Notes under the pieces: model-generated
Database searches by the model: none
What the model was told of the DNA's origin: nothing
Seen by the model: only the letters and a program-made list of their open reading frames with translations
Shown here: piece by piece, positions 40,201 to 52,199 of the stretch
Layout: every line of letters starts with the position of its first letter
How positions within the stretch are numbered: position 1 is the stretch's first letter
NCBI RefSeq assembly: GCF_040436345.1
Contig: NC_133223.1
Coordinates: 19,600,613-19,664,612, forward strand
Length of the DNA stretch: 64,000 nt
Reading direction: 5' to 3'
Source: Pagrus major
Taxonomy: Eukaryota; Chordata; Actinopteri; Spariformes; Sparidae
Position numbers and translations under genes: made by a program

Positions 40201-43200
40201 AAAAAAATACATAAATGAAATAATAATAATAATAAATTATTATGAAAATTGAGTGTTTAGGTACCTGATGGGATCTGAGATTGTCATGTTGTGCTTCTTA
40301 ATGTACTCGTCTGGTATCGCACTCCAGCCAAACACCAGAGGCCACTTGAAAATACCTCTCTGGAAGTTGTCAACCAGCATATAACTGCAGAGAAAGAGCC
40401 AGAACAGAAGCTCCAATGTCACACAATGAACATTCCTGTAGAAAACATGATCACACCACTTGTATGGCATCTCTGTTACTCTAATATGACAGTGTTGAGT
40501 CACCTCATGTCCTTATCACTGATGACTTCAATAACTGGACAGGGCACCTTCTTGCGATCCAGATAGACTCGCTCCAGCAGGGGCTCTAGCCAGCCCACGT
40601 TACATTCAACATGGGAGTCGAGGAAGGTAAGAACCTCACCTAGATTAGAGGAGAGTCAACATCCTGCTGCAGTTAAACAAACAGACGTATCGGTGTTTTA
40701 ACAGTGCAACCCTTGGAGCACGTGACAAAGAGTACTTTGAAAAGATAGTATTATGCATGGAGTGTACCTAACATAAACACTCAATCAGTATTATCACAAA
40801 ACCAAAAAGTGAAGATTACACTGTTAATGTGTGAGAGAAGAGCAACTGGACATGTTTCTCTTTTGCCATTCCATTTTTTTAAGCCGCCAGGCTTTCTTTA
40901 CTCAGTTTAACATTCTGTAAATAATCCTCGAGAGCCAATAAAACACGCCCTATAAACTGGATGTTTATTTGCAGCATGCCTCTGTCCATGTCATATTATT
41001 AAGCATAATATGTGAGCTTGTGCAATGAGACAAACCACATCTCAAATTCTACGAGTGTTGACATCTTGCACAAATCACACAGTTATAATACACTGCAGTT
41101 TGCACAATAGGAGTAAATAACTCATCACATATACACACTAGAGTTTTCAGTGTAACATTTATAAAAGAGTACCAAGTTTTATTTGTCACAATAGTGTGAA
41201 TTCTGTTGCTGTCTTATTATTTCTTTGAAATGAACCACCCCTCTATCGCCTTTACACGTACGTATGTATATACCAAGCGTTAAAGACACTGATGACATTA
41301 AGTAATAATCAAAGCAGTGCTTACCTTTGGCTACAGCAGCTCCAGCCAGCCTGGCTCTGATCAGGCCCTGCCTTTCCTTCAGACGGATGATTCGCACTTT
41401 GGGAAACTGGGACATGTACTTATCCAGTGGCTCCTTCAGATTGTCTGACAAAATATTACATATGATCTTACAACGCTGAAAACAGACACAAGTGCATACA
41501 GCTCAAAATGTTAATTTCTAATTACAACCAATGAGGTTAAACTTGAAAAAACTACTAGAAACCAAATAATGCTTGAACCTCTATAACCAACTAAGTACTT
41601 TTTACTCTAATATAGTTTATATTGACATATGAGCGGACATACTTTGTGTTGAAATGTTAACCTTTGCAGGTGACTTAAATGCTCTAAATATTACCATGTG
41701 CTCCAGGCTCGGCTGAGGACTTTTTTGGCTACATTAAACAGCTATAACTGATGATATCAGCTTATAAAAAGATATTGGCATATGAAAATATGTCAATATT
41801 TGTGCTGAGTCATGTAGAAACTGTGCCACCATTAAGTAGTTTGTCCAACTGAGAGGACAGTCTTACTCATTTTCTGATAGTTTATCTTTCTACTGTGGTC
41901 ACACCTCTTTCACACTCAGAGGCCATCTTTGGGGCAGGTACTCACTCATCTATTTAGCGTCATGTGTGATATGTACTATCAAGCTGATGAAGGCTAAGTG
42001 CTGAAACACGTTTGTTTTTTAAAGAGAGGACTGTCAAGTTTATTATTGTAGGAACATATGTCCATCGCCTCTGCATTACATTGAGGCCCTGTTGTTCTTG
42101 TTAACCCCTTTCATCTGGATGAAGACGATTTACAGGCTACAGGCTGCCACCTTATCTCCTGGCAGAGAGGACAGTGTTCTCCTGGACCATAAAGACTTCA
42201 AATGAAGACAGTTTTAATTAATTTACAACTAAACTCCCATTTTTGAACTTACTTTCCCCTCCAAACAGATAAATTGTTCCCTCACAGAGTGGACACCAGA
42301 CACCTTCTGACGTGTTGTTCTATGCTATTACTCTGTCTTCTGTTATTTACGACTCACTATCTGTGGGACATTCCATTCAAATGGCCTCTGTATTCTTCCA
42401 GATTTCAGACCATTTCTAATTAACCATTAAGTCAGTATCTCACTCTCTTAATTCTAACCAATTAAGAAACAGTAAAAGAAGTTCATAAAACTGATCTTTT
42501 TCCCGTTTCTCTACGATTAAGATTGACTGAGATCAAGTTTTAATGTTTAATCTGTCCTGTGTTCGGTGGAACCACAGCACCTCCTGATGGTGAGTCCTGG
42601 TACAGTTGGACGAGAAATATTCTGTTTAATATGTTCATGGTTATAACCAGTAAATGACTCTGATATGTCTTTGTTTTAACAAGTATTAAGCTGAAATATG
42701 TATAATTAATGTTTAATCACGTCATAATCATTTTCATGATAGACAACGTACATCTATTAAGCCATGGTGAGAATCTGTGAGAAGGTGAAGCACTGTTTTG
42801 TAACGTTTAAATCTTGGAGACAAAAGCCGGTAAGCCCCGCCTAGACACGCCTCGATTTGCAAATAATAAAACGGAGAGATCACGTCTCTCGAGTCGGTTT
42901 TTAGTTTTTCAGTTTTGTAGTTTTTGACTTTTAGTCCAGTTTGAGTTTTGTTTAAGTTTTCTTTTGTTTTAAGTTTTTCTTTTGTAACTTATTTTTGAAG
43001 CTCTTTACTTTACTTTGAAACACGCTCCAAGACAGCGATCTCAACAGAAGTGCTCACGCGTTGATTTTTCTCACTTTATATTTTTCGCAGTATTGATTAG
43101 CTTCTTTTATTAAGTTTGTACCAGAACAAAGTTCTGTTTTAATTTGTTTTATACCGTTAAGTATCGTAACCTGCTTTTGAAGAAGTGAACTTAATTTAGA

Positions 43201-46200
43201 TTATCTTGCATTAACTAACAACGGAAGATCCGCCTGATCAACGTATCATCCTCAGTTATTTTATTCAAGAAGTTAAATTTAGTTTACAAAGTCAGAGCCT
43301 GAAAACCACTCGAAGAAACGAAGAAGAACATCCTTATCACAATCATCATCACGACACTACAGCAACTTGCTGTGTCCGAGACCGTGCAAGCGGTTTCCAA
43401 CGAAAGACAGACTCTTTGACAAGCCCCCATCGATCGCTAGCGGTACCATCCCGCTGGGCACTGAGCCAAGATCTGCACCGGATCGGTACGGGACCAGCTG
43501 CCCTCTTCCTAAGACAGCGGACCGAGGTGCCCGACCGACTGATACCGGACGAGCTGACCCCCGGCCATTGGACCGGGACTGCCAGCTAGAGCCGCAAATC
43601 ACCCGAGGGAATCCGCTGCCGCGGACTCCGCAACTCTGCTAAGAAAGTAGGCTCTCCATCACTCACAACAGCTGGATTCACACATGATACATGAGATGGT
43701 CTATGGCTCTGGTTCTGATCTTTTAGCTTAAGAGAAATTCGGTTAGGGTCTCGCTAGTATTAAAATTACTACCGTAATATTTAAATGCTTCAACCTAACT
43801 CGTGATCTCACCATCAGCCCATATTCCACTAATAACCCATTACTTAGTTATTTCACATTTCCTGTTACCTGTTGTTATTCATTTAAATTGCCATTTCATT
43901 TATTTGACCTGAATTATTTAGTCAATAAACATATTTAACCGTATGTCGTTGTCTGTGCAGGTTTGTTTTTAATGTGGAGAACCGATGGATATGTGTAGAA
44001 TTCACTACTTCATTTATGAGATTGAATAAATTGATCTGAAATTGATTAGAATTGATACAAGTTAACCTTGTCTAGTCGAATTTGATTAATTACCTCCGGA
44101 TTATTCAAATAGACAAAACAACGGAGGTGGTGCCCCATTAACGAGTGTTTTATTAATCGCCAATGATTAATAAATTACATTTATTATTAGTGTATCTCCT
44201 ACATTATCAACTGTAAAATGTCTCGCTCAGTACATTACTCTTTGTGACAGCTCTTTAATCTTTAATAACCACATTTCAGGGATAGCTCTCAAAACTATTT
44301 CTGAATGTTGTGTAATTATGCAAATAAAAATAAAAACTTGTCACATAACTCTTCTACAATTCTCTCCAACACACCACTGTTGTACAATAAGTTATCATTT
44401 TGGTGGACTTGCTTTGAAACTCACTGTGTGTAAATTCTCAAAAATTAAGAATTTGATGTATTCATGTAAATATATAAGTAAATGAATAATAACACTTGAT
44501 ATGTTGTTATCTTTTTTGAACTCTTAAATGTTGTACTTGCTTTGGCCTAACTAATAGTTTCTGCGAAACTCTAGTGTTAAATGAAGACTGCACTCTAAAA
44601 TAAACATGACTGTCAAAGAGGGCTCTTAAGTAACACCATTTTTACAAAATCTGCATTGATTGAAATATTATAAAAAAAATTAAACAAAGGCATTCAACAT
44701 TTTCACAAAAAAGACCTATAAAGCCAGAGACATAAATGACCATAAAATTGGTAAAGAGGTGCAAGAAATTTCAATATAGTCAGAAGAGTGAGGTCTTATT
44801 ATAAAACAAATTATCCTATTAATGCTGTACATATTAAGTTTGCCCACAAAAGTTTAAGCTTTAAACAAGGATTATGCCGGTAAATGTGATCTCTTTTTGA
44901 CCAGCTAAAAGCAAATAACCTCTGAAATGAATTTTAGTAGCAATTAACTTGTGCTTTAGCTGCAGATGTCAGTTTTTACCCCCCCCCCCGTGGAGACCCA
45001 TTCAAGCTAACAGTTACCTTTGGTGCTGAAATCATCCACCAGAATGATCTCTTTGAGGAGGTGTGGCGGAGATCTGTTGATCACACTGTGCACAGAGCGG
45101 AGGAGCGTGGACCACACTTCATCCACGAAACAGAAAATCACACTGGTGGAGGGCAAGTCATCGTGGACCAGATTCTGTGCACACCTGCAAAACACAGCAA
45201 GGAAAAAAAGAGAATTCAGCGTGGCTATCAGAGCAGTCTGAGACAAAAAAATGTGCAGAAGACAACAACGACTTACATCTCTGGCCTGGTGTCCGGGATG
45301 GCACGGTCCACTGGGATCTGATCACTCAGGTAGACATTAAAATGCCCTTCGTCCCATCTCTTCCTCACCTCTGCGTCTTCGTTGCTGGCAACAAGTGCCG
45401 CCTGACCAAACTGGCCCACAGCGTTGGCATTTCTGGGAGAGATAGTCGCATCCAGAGCAAGCACTTTATGAACACCTGATTTCCTTTTTGAGTTGCTCTT
45501 AGAGTCGTCTCCTGCTTGGATCTTGACTGCAGGTTTCGGGATTTCCTTCACTGGATTCAGATCACTCTCGTCGTTCCTCTCAACATGTTTCTCCTGTGCT
45601 TTATTTATTACCTCCTTAGCATTTACATCCTTCTTTGGAGGTTTGGATGTTGCTTTAACAGGGCGTGCCTTCTCAGCCTGAGGCTGGCCCTCTTTTGTTC
45701 CAGTCTTGCTCTTGGATTCATCTTTGACTTTTTCATTTGTCTTTAAATCACTTTTGTCCAGAGCGCTTTGCTCACCAGCTTTTAAGAGTCCCTTCTTTGA
45801 CGTTGGTAGCGGAGCATGTTTGTTTTCCTGAACACCAGGTAGCACTTGGGTTTTATTAGACTCTGCTACAGGTAACATGATTTTATTAGAACCATCTATT
45901 ACATTACTTTTCTCGAATTTTGTCTCATTCAGATCCAAGTTTACTACCTTCTTCTTTGCAGGAACATCCTGCTTTGGTGTGACATTTTCTCTACCTTCAG
46001 GGGGAACATACTTAGGTTTGACAGTCTTGGAAACTTTATCTCCTTCTAACTTTTTATCCCACAACTTTTGGTCCTTGCTCTTGCCTCCCTGTCTGTACAC
46101 TTGGGCTAGTTTGCTGCCTGCACTGAGTGGTCCTTTCCCAGCTTGTGTCACATCCAAGTCCACCCTCTCAACTGGGTGTTTAAACCCCCTCTTCATCAGC

Positions 46201-46394
46201 TGTGTGGTCCTGGACTGCTGCTTGAACATCTCCCTTTCTCTTATCACGCTCTCCTTCAGCAGCTGACTGTTCACGTCGTTTAATGACATGCGGAGCGCAG
46301 CCATGTCAAACAGCAGCCAAATGACAGAAGCAATGAACACAAATGCGAGTACCCTCCCACTCCCCCTTAAGTATCTCCTAACCTTCATCATCAT
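37276..46394 (-). CDS. galnt5: polypeptide N-acetylgalactosaminyltransferase 5, complete
   Basis: Golgi type II membrane enzyme that transfers GalNAc from UDP-GalNAc to Ser/Thr, starting mucin-type O-glycans. Ten coding exons on the minus strand: 46394-45277, 45184-45018, 41444-41325, 40639-40504, 40384-40265, 40162-40045, 39958-39629, 39338-39258, 37766-37614 and 37416-37276, giving 827 residues (human about 940). The membrane anchor is about 14-33, followed by a lysine-rich stem to about 340. Catalytic landmarks are [11 protein letters not shown] (exon 2), [11 protein letters not shown] (exon 3), the metal-binding LDSHVE (D476, H478), [11 protein letters not shown] 583-593 and SRVGHIFR (H611). 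Residues about 705-827 form a ricin-type lectin domain with three repeats ending NYTW, EQRWF and FQKWQF. The long stem and synteny identify GALNT5. Odd point: [10 protein letters not shown] stands where the family usually has a CFxNEAWSTL-like sequence. ATG 46394 heads three ATGs in a row. Confidence 0.95.
37767..39257 (-). other. galnt5: galnt5 intron 8
   Basis: A 1.5-kb intron splitting the lectin domain between its first and second repeats. No repeat family or further exon recognised. Confidence 0.75.
40640..41324 (-). other. galnt5: galnt5 intron 3
   Basis: Phase 1 intron just before the LDSHVE exon. It is AT-rich with nothing recognised. Confidence 0.75.
41445..45017 (-). other. galnt5: galnt5 intron 2 with retroelement-like block
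   Basis: Largest intron of the gene (3.6 kb). A block with a GC-rich core at about 42830-43960 stands out from the AT-rich remainder; the rest shows nothing clear. Confidence 0.7.
42830..43960 (+). mobile_element. possible solo LTR or retroelement-derived block
   Basis: Starts with CCCCGCCTAGACACGCC and an A/T box CAAATAATAAAAC, followed by GAGATCACGTCTCTCGAG. The core at 43360-43640 is strongly GC-rich and open for 91 codons without similarity to a known protein. An AATAAA lies at 43924-43929, followed by GT-rich sequence. TATA, GC-rich leader and polyA signal within 1.1 kb resemble an LTR, but no TG/CA borders, primer-binding site or target duplication were established. Confidence 0.35.
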
Positions 46395-46940
46395 TATTTT
46401 TTTTTTTTTTTACAAAGGAAATCCACGTGAAAATGCAGAAAACGTCAAAGTGTCATGCTGTGAAGGCCACTTCTGGGTTTGCTTTTCTTTGGAGAAGTTA
46501 GCTGCCTGCGTGGCATGCTAAAAAAGTAAGGAGCAGCAGCGGTAGTCGGTGTTGTCAGTCAGAAAACACCACAGGGCTTGACACCCATAGCTCCAGCAGA
46601 GAGGCACAATGTGAAGTTATTTTCTCATACCGTGTCGCTGCGGACATCTTCAGCCGCCGGGGGACATCAGTTACGTCCGCTGCGCAAAGTTTACCCAACT
46701 TCTGCGTCACCGAAAGAAAAGTTAGCTCAAGTTGTCGGTTTCTTCTCTGAAATCTCCACGCCACAACTTTGACCGACACACAGTTTTGTATGAGGACGTA
46801 GCAGCCAACTTCCACCTTGTCAGTAAACTCTGATTGGACAGATTGACAGGAAAGTCTCGGCCTACACGGAGCTAACAGCAAGCTAGCCGGAGAGAGCTAG
46901 CGCGCTGCAGGAAGTGCGGTGTTGTACCTTCAAAATAAAG
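46395..46940 (-). promoter_or_regulatory. galnt5: galnt5 5' UTR and promoter region
   Basis: Upstream of the ATG on the minus strand there is a short A-tract (46395-46412) and then, at about 46540-46930, a GC- and CpG-richer stretch against an AT-rich background, as expected of a vertebrate promoter. Start site not visible. Confidence 0.4.
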
Positions 46941-47594
46941 CACTCACCCGGACAGGCGTGGGATCATGTTCCAGGTAGATATTGGGTCATGGATGTACTA
47001 AGATGTTGACTCCACCCGCTGTTATTGAGCTTTCGGTCATAAATGCATAATACATACTAAATTGATGTTTGTTTTTCTTCAACATTTATTTATATTATAT
47101 TATTTGCATTGTATTTGGTTAAAGGACAATTCTTCACGGTAGCATTTAGACATTTTCACCCTGATGAAGACCATCTGATATGATGACTGAAAGCTCCAGA
47201 ACAGCTACACCTGCTAAATGGACCTTGTTGGAATTTTCTCAGCTGCTGTTTCCAACGTTGAGTTTTAGCATATTGCAAAACGTTGAGAAAACAAACTCAT
47301 CACTATCCATTTAGCAGTCATTTAAGTTCAGTTTTCTGACTTCTCTTTGTGTAGAAGTGCAGAAAAGAAGGTAGGATGGATGATTTGATTAGTGTTTATT
47401 CTGATTATCACAGTACTAAACATAGGACTACATTATTCACTTTCTTTACATTCAATACAAATATTTTATATATATATAAAACATAAATATTTTCTTTTTT
47501 TTGTATATTTGCAACCCTCTGGATATGGTTTATATATGTTGTGTCTTGTAAGTCGTTCAAACTGAGCATAGCTGTGTAATGTAATATTCAAAAC

Positions 47595-47645
47595 TTAAAG
47601 GGACACTATGTATTATTCCCCAAAACTACATAATGCACCTTTAAA
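47595..47645. mobile_element. miniature MITE, ends only (family A-like)
   Basis: TTAAAGGGACACTATGTATT and ACTACATAATGCACCTTTAA face each other across about 10 bases. This is a 51-base near-palindrome that matches the termini of the longer copies with the interior lost. Confidence 0.6.
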
Positions 47646-48511
47646 TAATTTAAAAATCTACATTGAAAGCTCTACAAATAGAAAATAAATGGACCTTGAT
47701 TTGATGTTGCTTGTTTTGAGTGTTGTGTCCAAGAGTAAAGCGTCAAACTCAATTATTGAGCGACAAATTCTCTTTAATGAAAACTTTATTTTGTAGGTTC
47801 CTAACCGGAAGCGGCCCCTTACCTCAGCACACTTACTGCTCCACGTTCACGTTGGCAAAAATTACAGCCAGCAGTCAGAAATATCGACGTCAAGCTGCCA
47901 GATGAACTGCATGAGCGGTGTAAACCGGTATGGGCTGAGCACAACATGTCTTTGTTAGCCTCCCTGTTTGCTTTACATTCTCTTGTGAACACTGTCTCTG
48001 ACTAATTGACGTTTTACGTTGATTTCACGTACGTAAGCAGGCCTAAACCTGAAAGACCAACTACGTAGGCTATGTACACACCTTAAAATGTGATATTACT
48101 TGATTTACCACCATGAGTAGTATAAAGTGAATGTGTGATGTTGTTTAACATGCCATACTTAGTGGAGGTGAGTTTTTTTTTATCAGTGTGAATTAGGCTA
48201 TATGACAACAATTAAAAAAAATAAATAAATAAAAATCAAGATTTTAGCTACAACACCTTAGGCTAATTTGGTTAAGACAGTGTCAATAGCGATAGCCTAT
48301 TTGGCACCACAACCTAGCATCTCACATTGATGTCTTTTTGTTGTTTTAACGCCTTATATCAACTTCCTATATGTTTGATCAACAACTTTTTTCTTTTTTT
48401 TACATTTAAGGTGAAAATCCGATCAAAAAACTGTTCTTAATGGGAATGAAACCCAGCCTACTTTACTGCTGTTACGACTAATGTAAACAGTAAAGCAAAC
48501 ATTTAATTTGG

Positions 48512-48815
48512 GACTGCAATTACTATTATGTTCATATTGTTTAATCTGCAGATTATTGTCTTGATTAATCACTTCAACGTTTAGTGTATGAAAAAAAAAA
48601 TTTAAATGTCCAATTCAGTTTCCCAGAAGCCAAACGAGTCCTCTTTAAATGTCTTCTTTTGTCTGACCAATAGCCTAATGATATTCCATGTTGTGATATA
48701 AAACAGAGAAAAGCAGCAGATCAAAATATTTAAGAAGTTGGAACCAGAGAATGGTTTTCATTTTTGCCTAAAAAAGAATGAAATTATCCAAAAATTAGGC
48801 TATTAGGCTAGGTTA
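48512..48815. mobile_element. ATTGATTAATC-type repeat (family D)
   Basis: Shares GTTTAATCTGCAGATTATTG, TTGTCTGACCAATAG and AAGTTGGAACCAGAGAAT with the family; the (T)GTCTGACCAATAGATGA module recurs at 60760-60780. Confidence 0.55.
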
Positions 48816-49784
48816 TTAATTAATTGGGTTAATTTATATGTTTCTGACTTATTTGTCCCTGTATTTAGAGACTATTGATAGCAGGTTCCAGTCAAGTTTA
48901 CATTTGGATTATGTATTGCACCTTGACATGCAACAAAACAAATTAATAGCAAATCTTCATATTATCATGGTTTGGTGAAGGTAAATCTGACAATACCCTG
49001 AAATGACAGTGAGCCTACACTTGTTGTGTAAATTGCAGTTTTACGAAACACCACCAAGCAAAGAAACACAATAGATTCCCCACTGAACATTTTAGTGAGA
49101 TCACCAATATCCTACAACGTCAGTATTTCTCTCACACGCACGTGTACAGTCACACATGCACAATCGCATTTGTAAAACCTGTGTTACTGCAGCCATTAGG
49201 CAGTGATTAGTGAGGGCGACGACAGGTTTTCCTCTTCATCAGCAGGCCTCTCCTGGGAGTCCCATTGGCTCCATCCAGCCTATTAACAGTCCCCAACATG
49301 AGGAGGGAGGGGAGTGGTACCTCCCATGGTGGCTGCCCTTAGCCACACTACACACGCTTTCATTAGTGTGTTAGCTAAATGATTGGCCTCAGGATAGCCC
49401 CCGAGCCCTGCAATGCATGTGTTAGCTTATATGTTCCATCCACTGGGCAATTTATTCATTTATTCACCCATTTCTGCATTCACACTCACGATGGCATCAT
49501 TTGGTAAATTTGATTGTATTTTCTCTAAACTGAACGGGCACAAGACAGAGGTGACGGAGCATATAGCGGTGAAAGTCGATCACCGGAGTAATAATAACAA
49601 ATTAATTCATTTATGGGGCCATTAACTGAAGTGAAACAATGTAAAAACATACAGGTGTCTGAGCTGCTCTTACACATAGAATACACTGTGTACAGTCTTT
49701 ATACTACTTCCCCGCACGTCCTCAAGCGTAATAATTGCTACAGCCACTAGAGAATGCCAGTGTGTCGACCAGTATGTTTGTTTA

Positions 49785-49965
49785 TCTGATGAGGATGGAC
49801 TCGGCTAAACATAGCACGAGTAAAACCTGTCCGTGAACATTTCTGGCACGCAGACAGATTTTCATTGACAACAGCTCCCATGATCTCATGCTACTTTTGT
49901 CTTTTGTTTTGATTGAGAGACCCCGAGTGGCAGATGTTACACACTGTGCGTTTAAAGACATCAAC
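49785..49965. mobile_element. interspersed repeat, family F (copy 3)
   Basis: CGTGAACATTTCTGGC, GACAACAGCTCCCATG, TGTCTTTTGTTTTGATTGAG and GTGGCAGATGTTACACACTG match the copies at 23600-23975 and 33690-34075. Confidence 0.6.
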
Positions 49966-50739
49966 TCAGTTTCTTTTCTGATATTCAATAGACCAACGGA
50001 TTAATTGATCAATCAAGAAAATAATCAAAAAATTAATTGATAATGTAAATAATGATAAGCAAGTAGCAGCTTTATAGTACTAAATGCTGTACTTACACTC
50101 TAAAGTAGGAAAAACTCAGGAAAATTGTGATGAGCGTTTTTCAGACTTTTTCCTGACATCTTATAGAAAAATAAGTTATAGTAGTTATATAGTTATAAGA
50201 CAAAATTTGTTGTCATACTTATATGAATTGTTGAGTAATGGCCAAGAAGAGTTTTTTGTGAGGTCACACTACTCAAATCTAATCAGTTAAACCTTGAGTC
50301 CTAGTGGACATTTGCTCCAAATTTGAAGAAATGACCTCAAGGTGTTCATGAGATATCGTGTGAGAAGAATGGGACGTACAGACAACCTGAAGACATTATG
50401 ATTCTGGCCACGGATATCCCCTGTGCTGAGGCATAAAAATTGCTTGTTGCAGCCCAACCCTGAAGTAAATGGTCCTTCAGAGGTTCTTGGAAAGAACATT
50501 ATTTCCTATCGCAGCAGTGCCAACTGAAAACCACTTGAAAATAATCACTCAACAGTTCTTCAGCTAGCTGCTAAAGATCTTTAAACATACCATATTGATC
50601 TGTGGGGTGTTATTATTTCACTCTTAACAATTCTGTGACATCTTTCAAACTAATCAGTCTCACTGTCTTTGATTGTGCCTGTTGACCTCAGTAAGATAGA
50701 GTGAGTAATTGGGATGAGTGTAAGAGAAGCGGAAGCTAA

Positions 50740-51500
50740 AATGCCCACCTCCATTACATGTAAGTGCTTTCTGAATGAGCTCGGTCACAGTGTCTAGTAA
50801 ATGCTCGCAGCTCCAGCAGTCTTGAGTTTTGAGAGTGTTGAGTCACCCCGAATAGAAAGTTCAGGGCTTTAATACGAGAAGCATGAAAAAATAATAGCCT
50901 TTTTGTCATAATTGACATCTGTAACATAAGCTGTCGTGATGTTTCCCATCAAAGGGATTACACAAAATGAAGGCAAATGGAAATCTTGCATTGACACCGG
51001 CATGTGTAAAATGAGCTAAATGCACTTGTATGATATCTTCAGAACATGTTAATTAGACCCTGGAATTAAAATTACAACAGTTGGTCTGTGTAATTTACAT
51101 AGAGGTCATGTTGTGCTAATATGGCACTCGTTGAAATAGACAGCCAGCAACAATATGGTTAAGTCTGACCCACTGACATTTCCCAGCTCCAAATTATGCA
51201 CATTGTGTGAATTAAATTAATTAGAGAATTCATTAAGAAATATGGCTCGCGGAAACGAGTATAATATTTAGTTATGTGATGTAATTTTCTTTCATTGTTA
51301 AAGATAATTTGTTTCATAACACTTCCTGCGGTAGTTTCCCCCCTGTACTAACTATGATGTATGTAATTTGTTAGCCACTAAATTAATTATGATTAGAATT
51401 AGTGAATGTACAGCTTGTTTTGACAGATGGTTCCCATCAGGGAGACCTTTGCACAATTAACTTATAATCAATTACATCCCATTTCTTTCCGTTTTTTTAC
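50740..51500. other. candidate conserved non-coding element (AT-rich, TAATTA-rich)
   Basis: Repeat-free stretch with clustered homeodomain-type cores (TTAATTAG, AAATTAATTATG, CAATTAAC, ATCAATTAC) and no reading frame of note. Its lack of transposon debris in a repeat-rich window suggests constraint. This is inference; conservation cannot be seen from one sequence. Confidence 0.3.
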
Positions 51501-51763
51501 ATCTTCAAGTTTGTGTGGAAATCTGCAGCATATGCATCGTGTGAAGGCTTTACTGTGAATACATCAAATGAGCAATTATCTGCAATTTGACCAATAATAC
51601 AAAGGAAATAAACAACTTTGATTCATTTCATGCTTCGTGACATACCTGCAAGCCAGTGCAGACTGCTCACTTACTGACTGTCTCTTCTGTGTTCAATTGT
51701 TTGGTCTTTTGTATGCATCAGATTCTCAAATCATTGATGTTTCTCCGGCTAAATGAGACCACC

Positions 51764-52195
51764 ATAAAATGTTTATTGATCACTTTACTGCAGATTTTAC
51801 GATTTTCTCAAAAACATACTGTATTATTCTACTCCAACTGACTTAAACACTCAATCAGTGCCTTGTTTTTGTCTGTTAATATATTATATAACATCTACGA
51901 TAAAATGTTTATTGAATTGAATTGAACATTTTCTCAAAAACATAGGCCAACTGATTTTAACACTTAATCAGTGTAAATTAGGTAGTTGTGGTTATAGTGT
52001 CTTATGCACATTGTCTTATTTTTTTCTGTTAATATATTATCTTACATATACTGCAATATTAAATGTTTATTGATTGCTTCACTGCAGACTTTACTATTTT
52101 CTCAAACACAAATTGTATCATTGTACTCAAGCTCACTTACACATTTAATCAGTGCCTCATTTTTGTCTATCAATATATGATCTTACATGTATTTT
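51764..52195. repeat. diverged minisatellite, three ~135-150-bp units
   Basis: Units start at about 51764, 51901 and 52058 with AAAATGTTTATTGA. Each continues with ATTTTCTCAAA, a CAATCAGTG/TTAATCAGTG word, and TTTGTCTGTTAATATAT or a variant. They have diverged and carry indels, so the array is old. Confidence 0.75.
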
Positions 52196-52199
52196 TTTT

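Larger units (their letters stand above)
46941..50700. other. intergenic, repeats only
   Basis: Upstream of galnt5. Contains a miniature family A derivative (47595-47645), family D (48512-48815) and family F (49785-49965). No coding exon recognised. Confidence 0.55.

Noticed and set aside
43367..43642. 91-codon GC-rich open frame in galnt5 intron 2
   Set aside because: Not called as a gene: proline/arginine-rich composition is expected of GC-rich non-coding DNA, both strands are open, and no family is recognised. Kept only as part of the retroelement-like block.
45877..46266. 129-codon + strand frame opposite galnt5 exon 1
   Set aside because: It is antisense to the well-supported galnt5 stem exon, and its composition follows from that coding strand.
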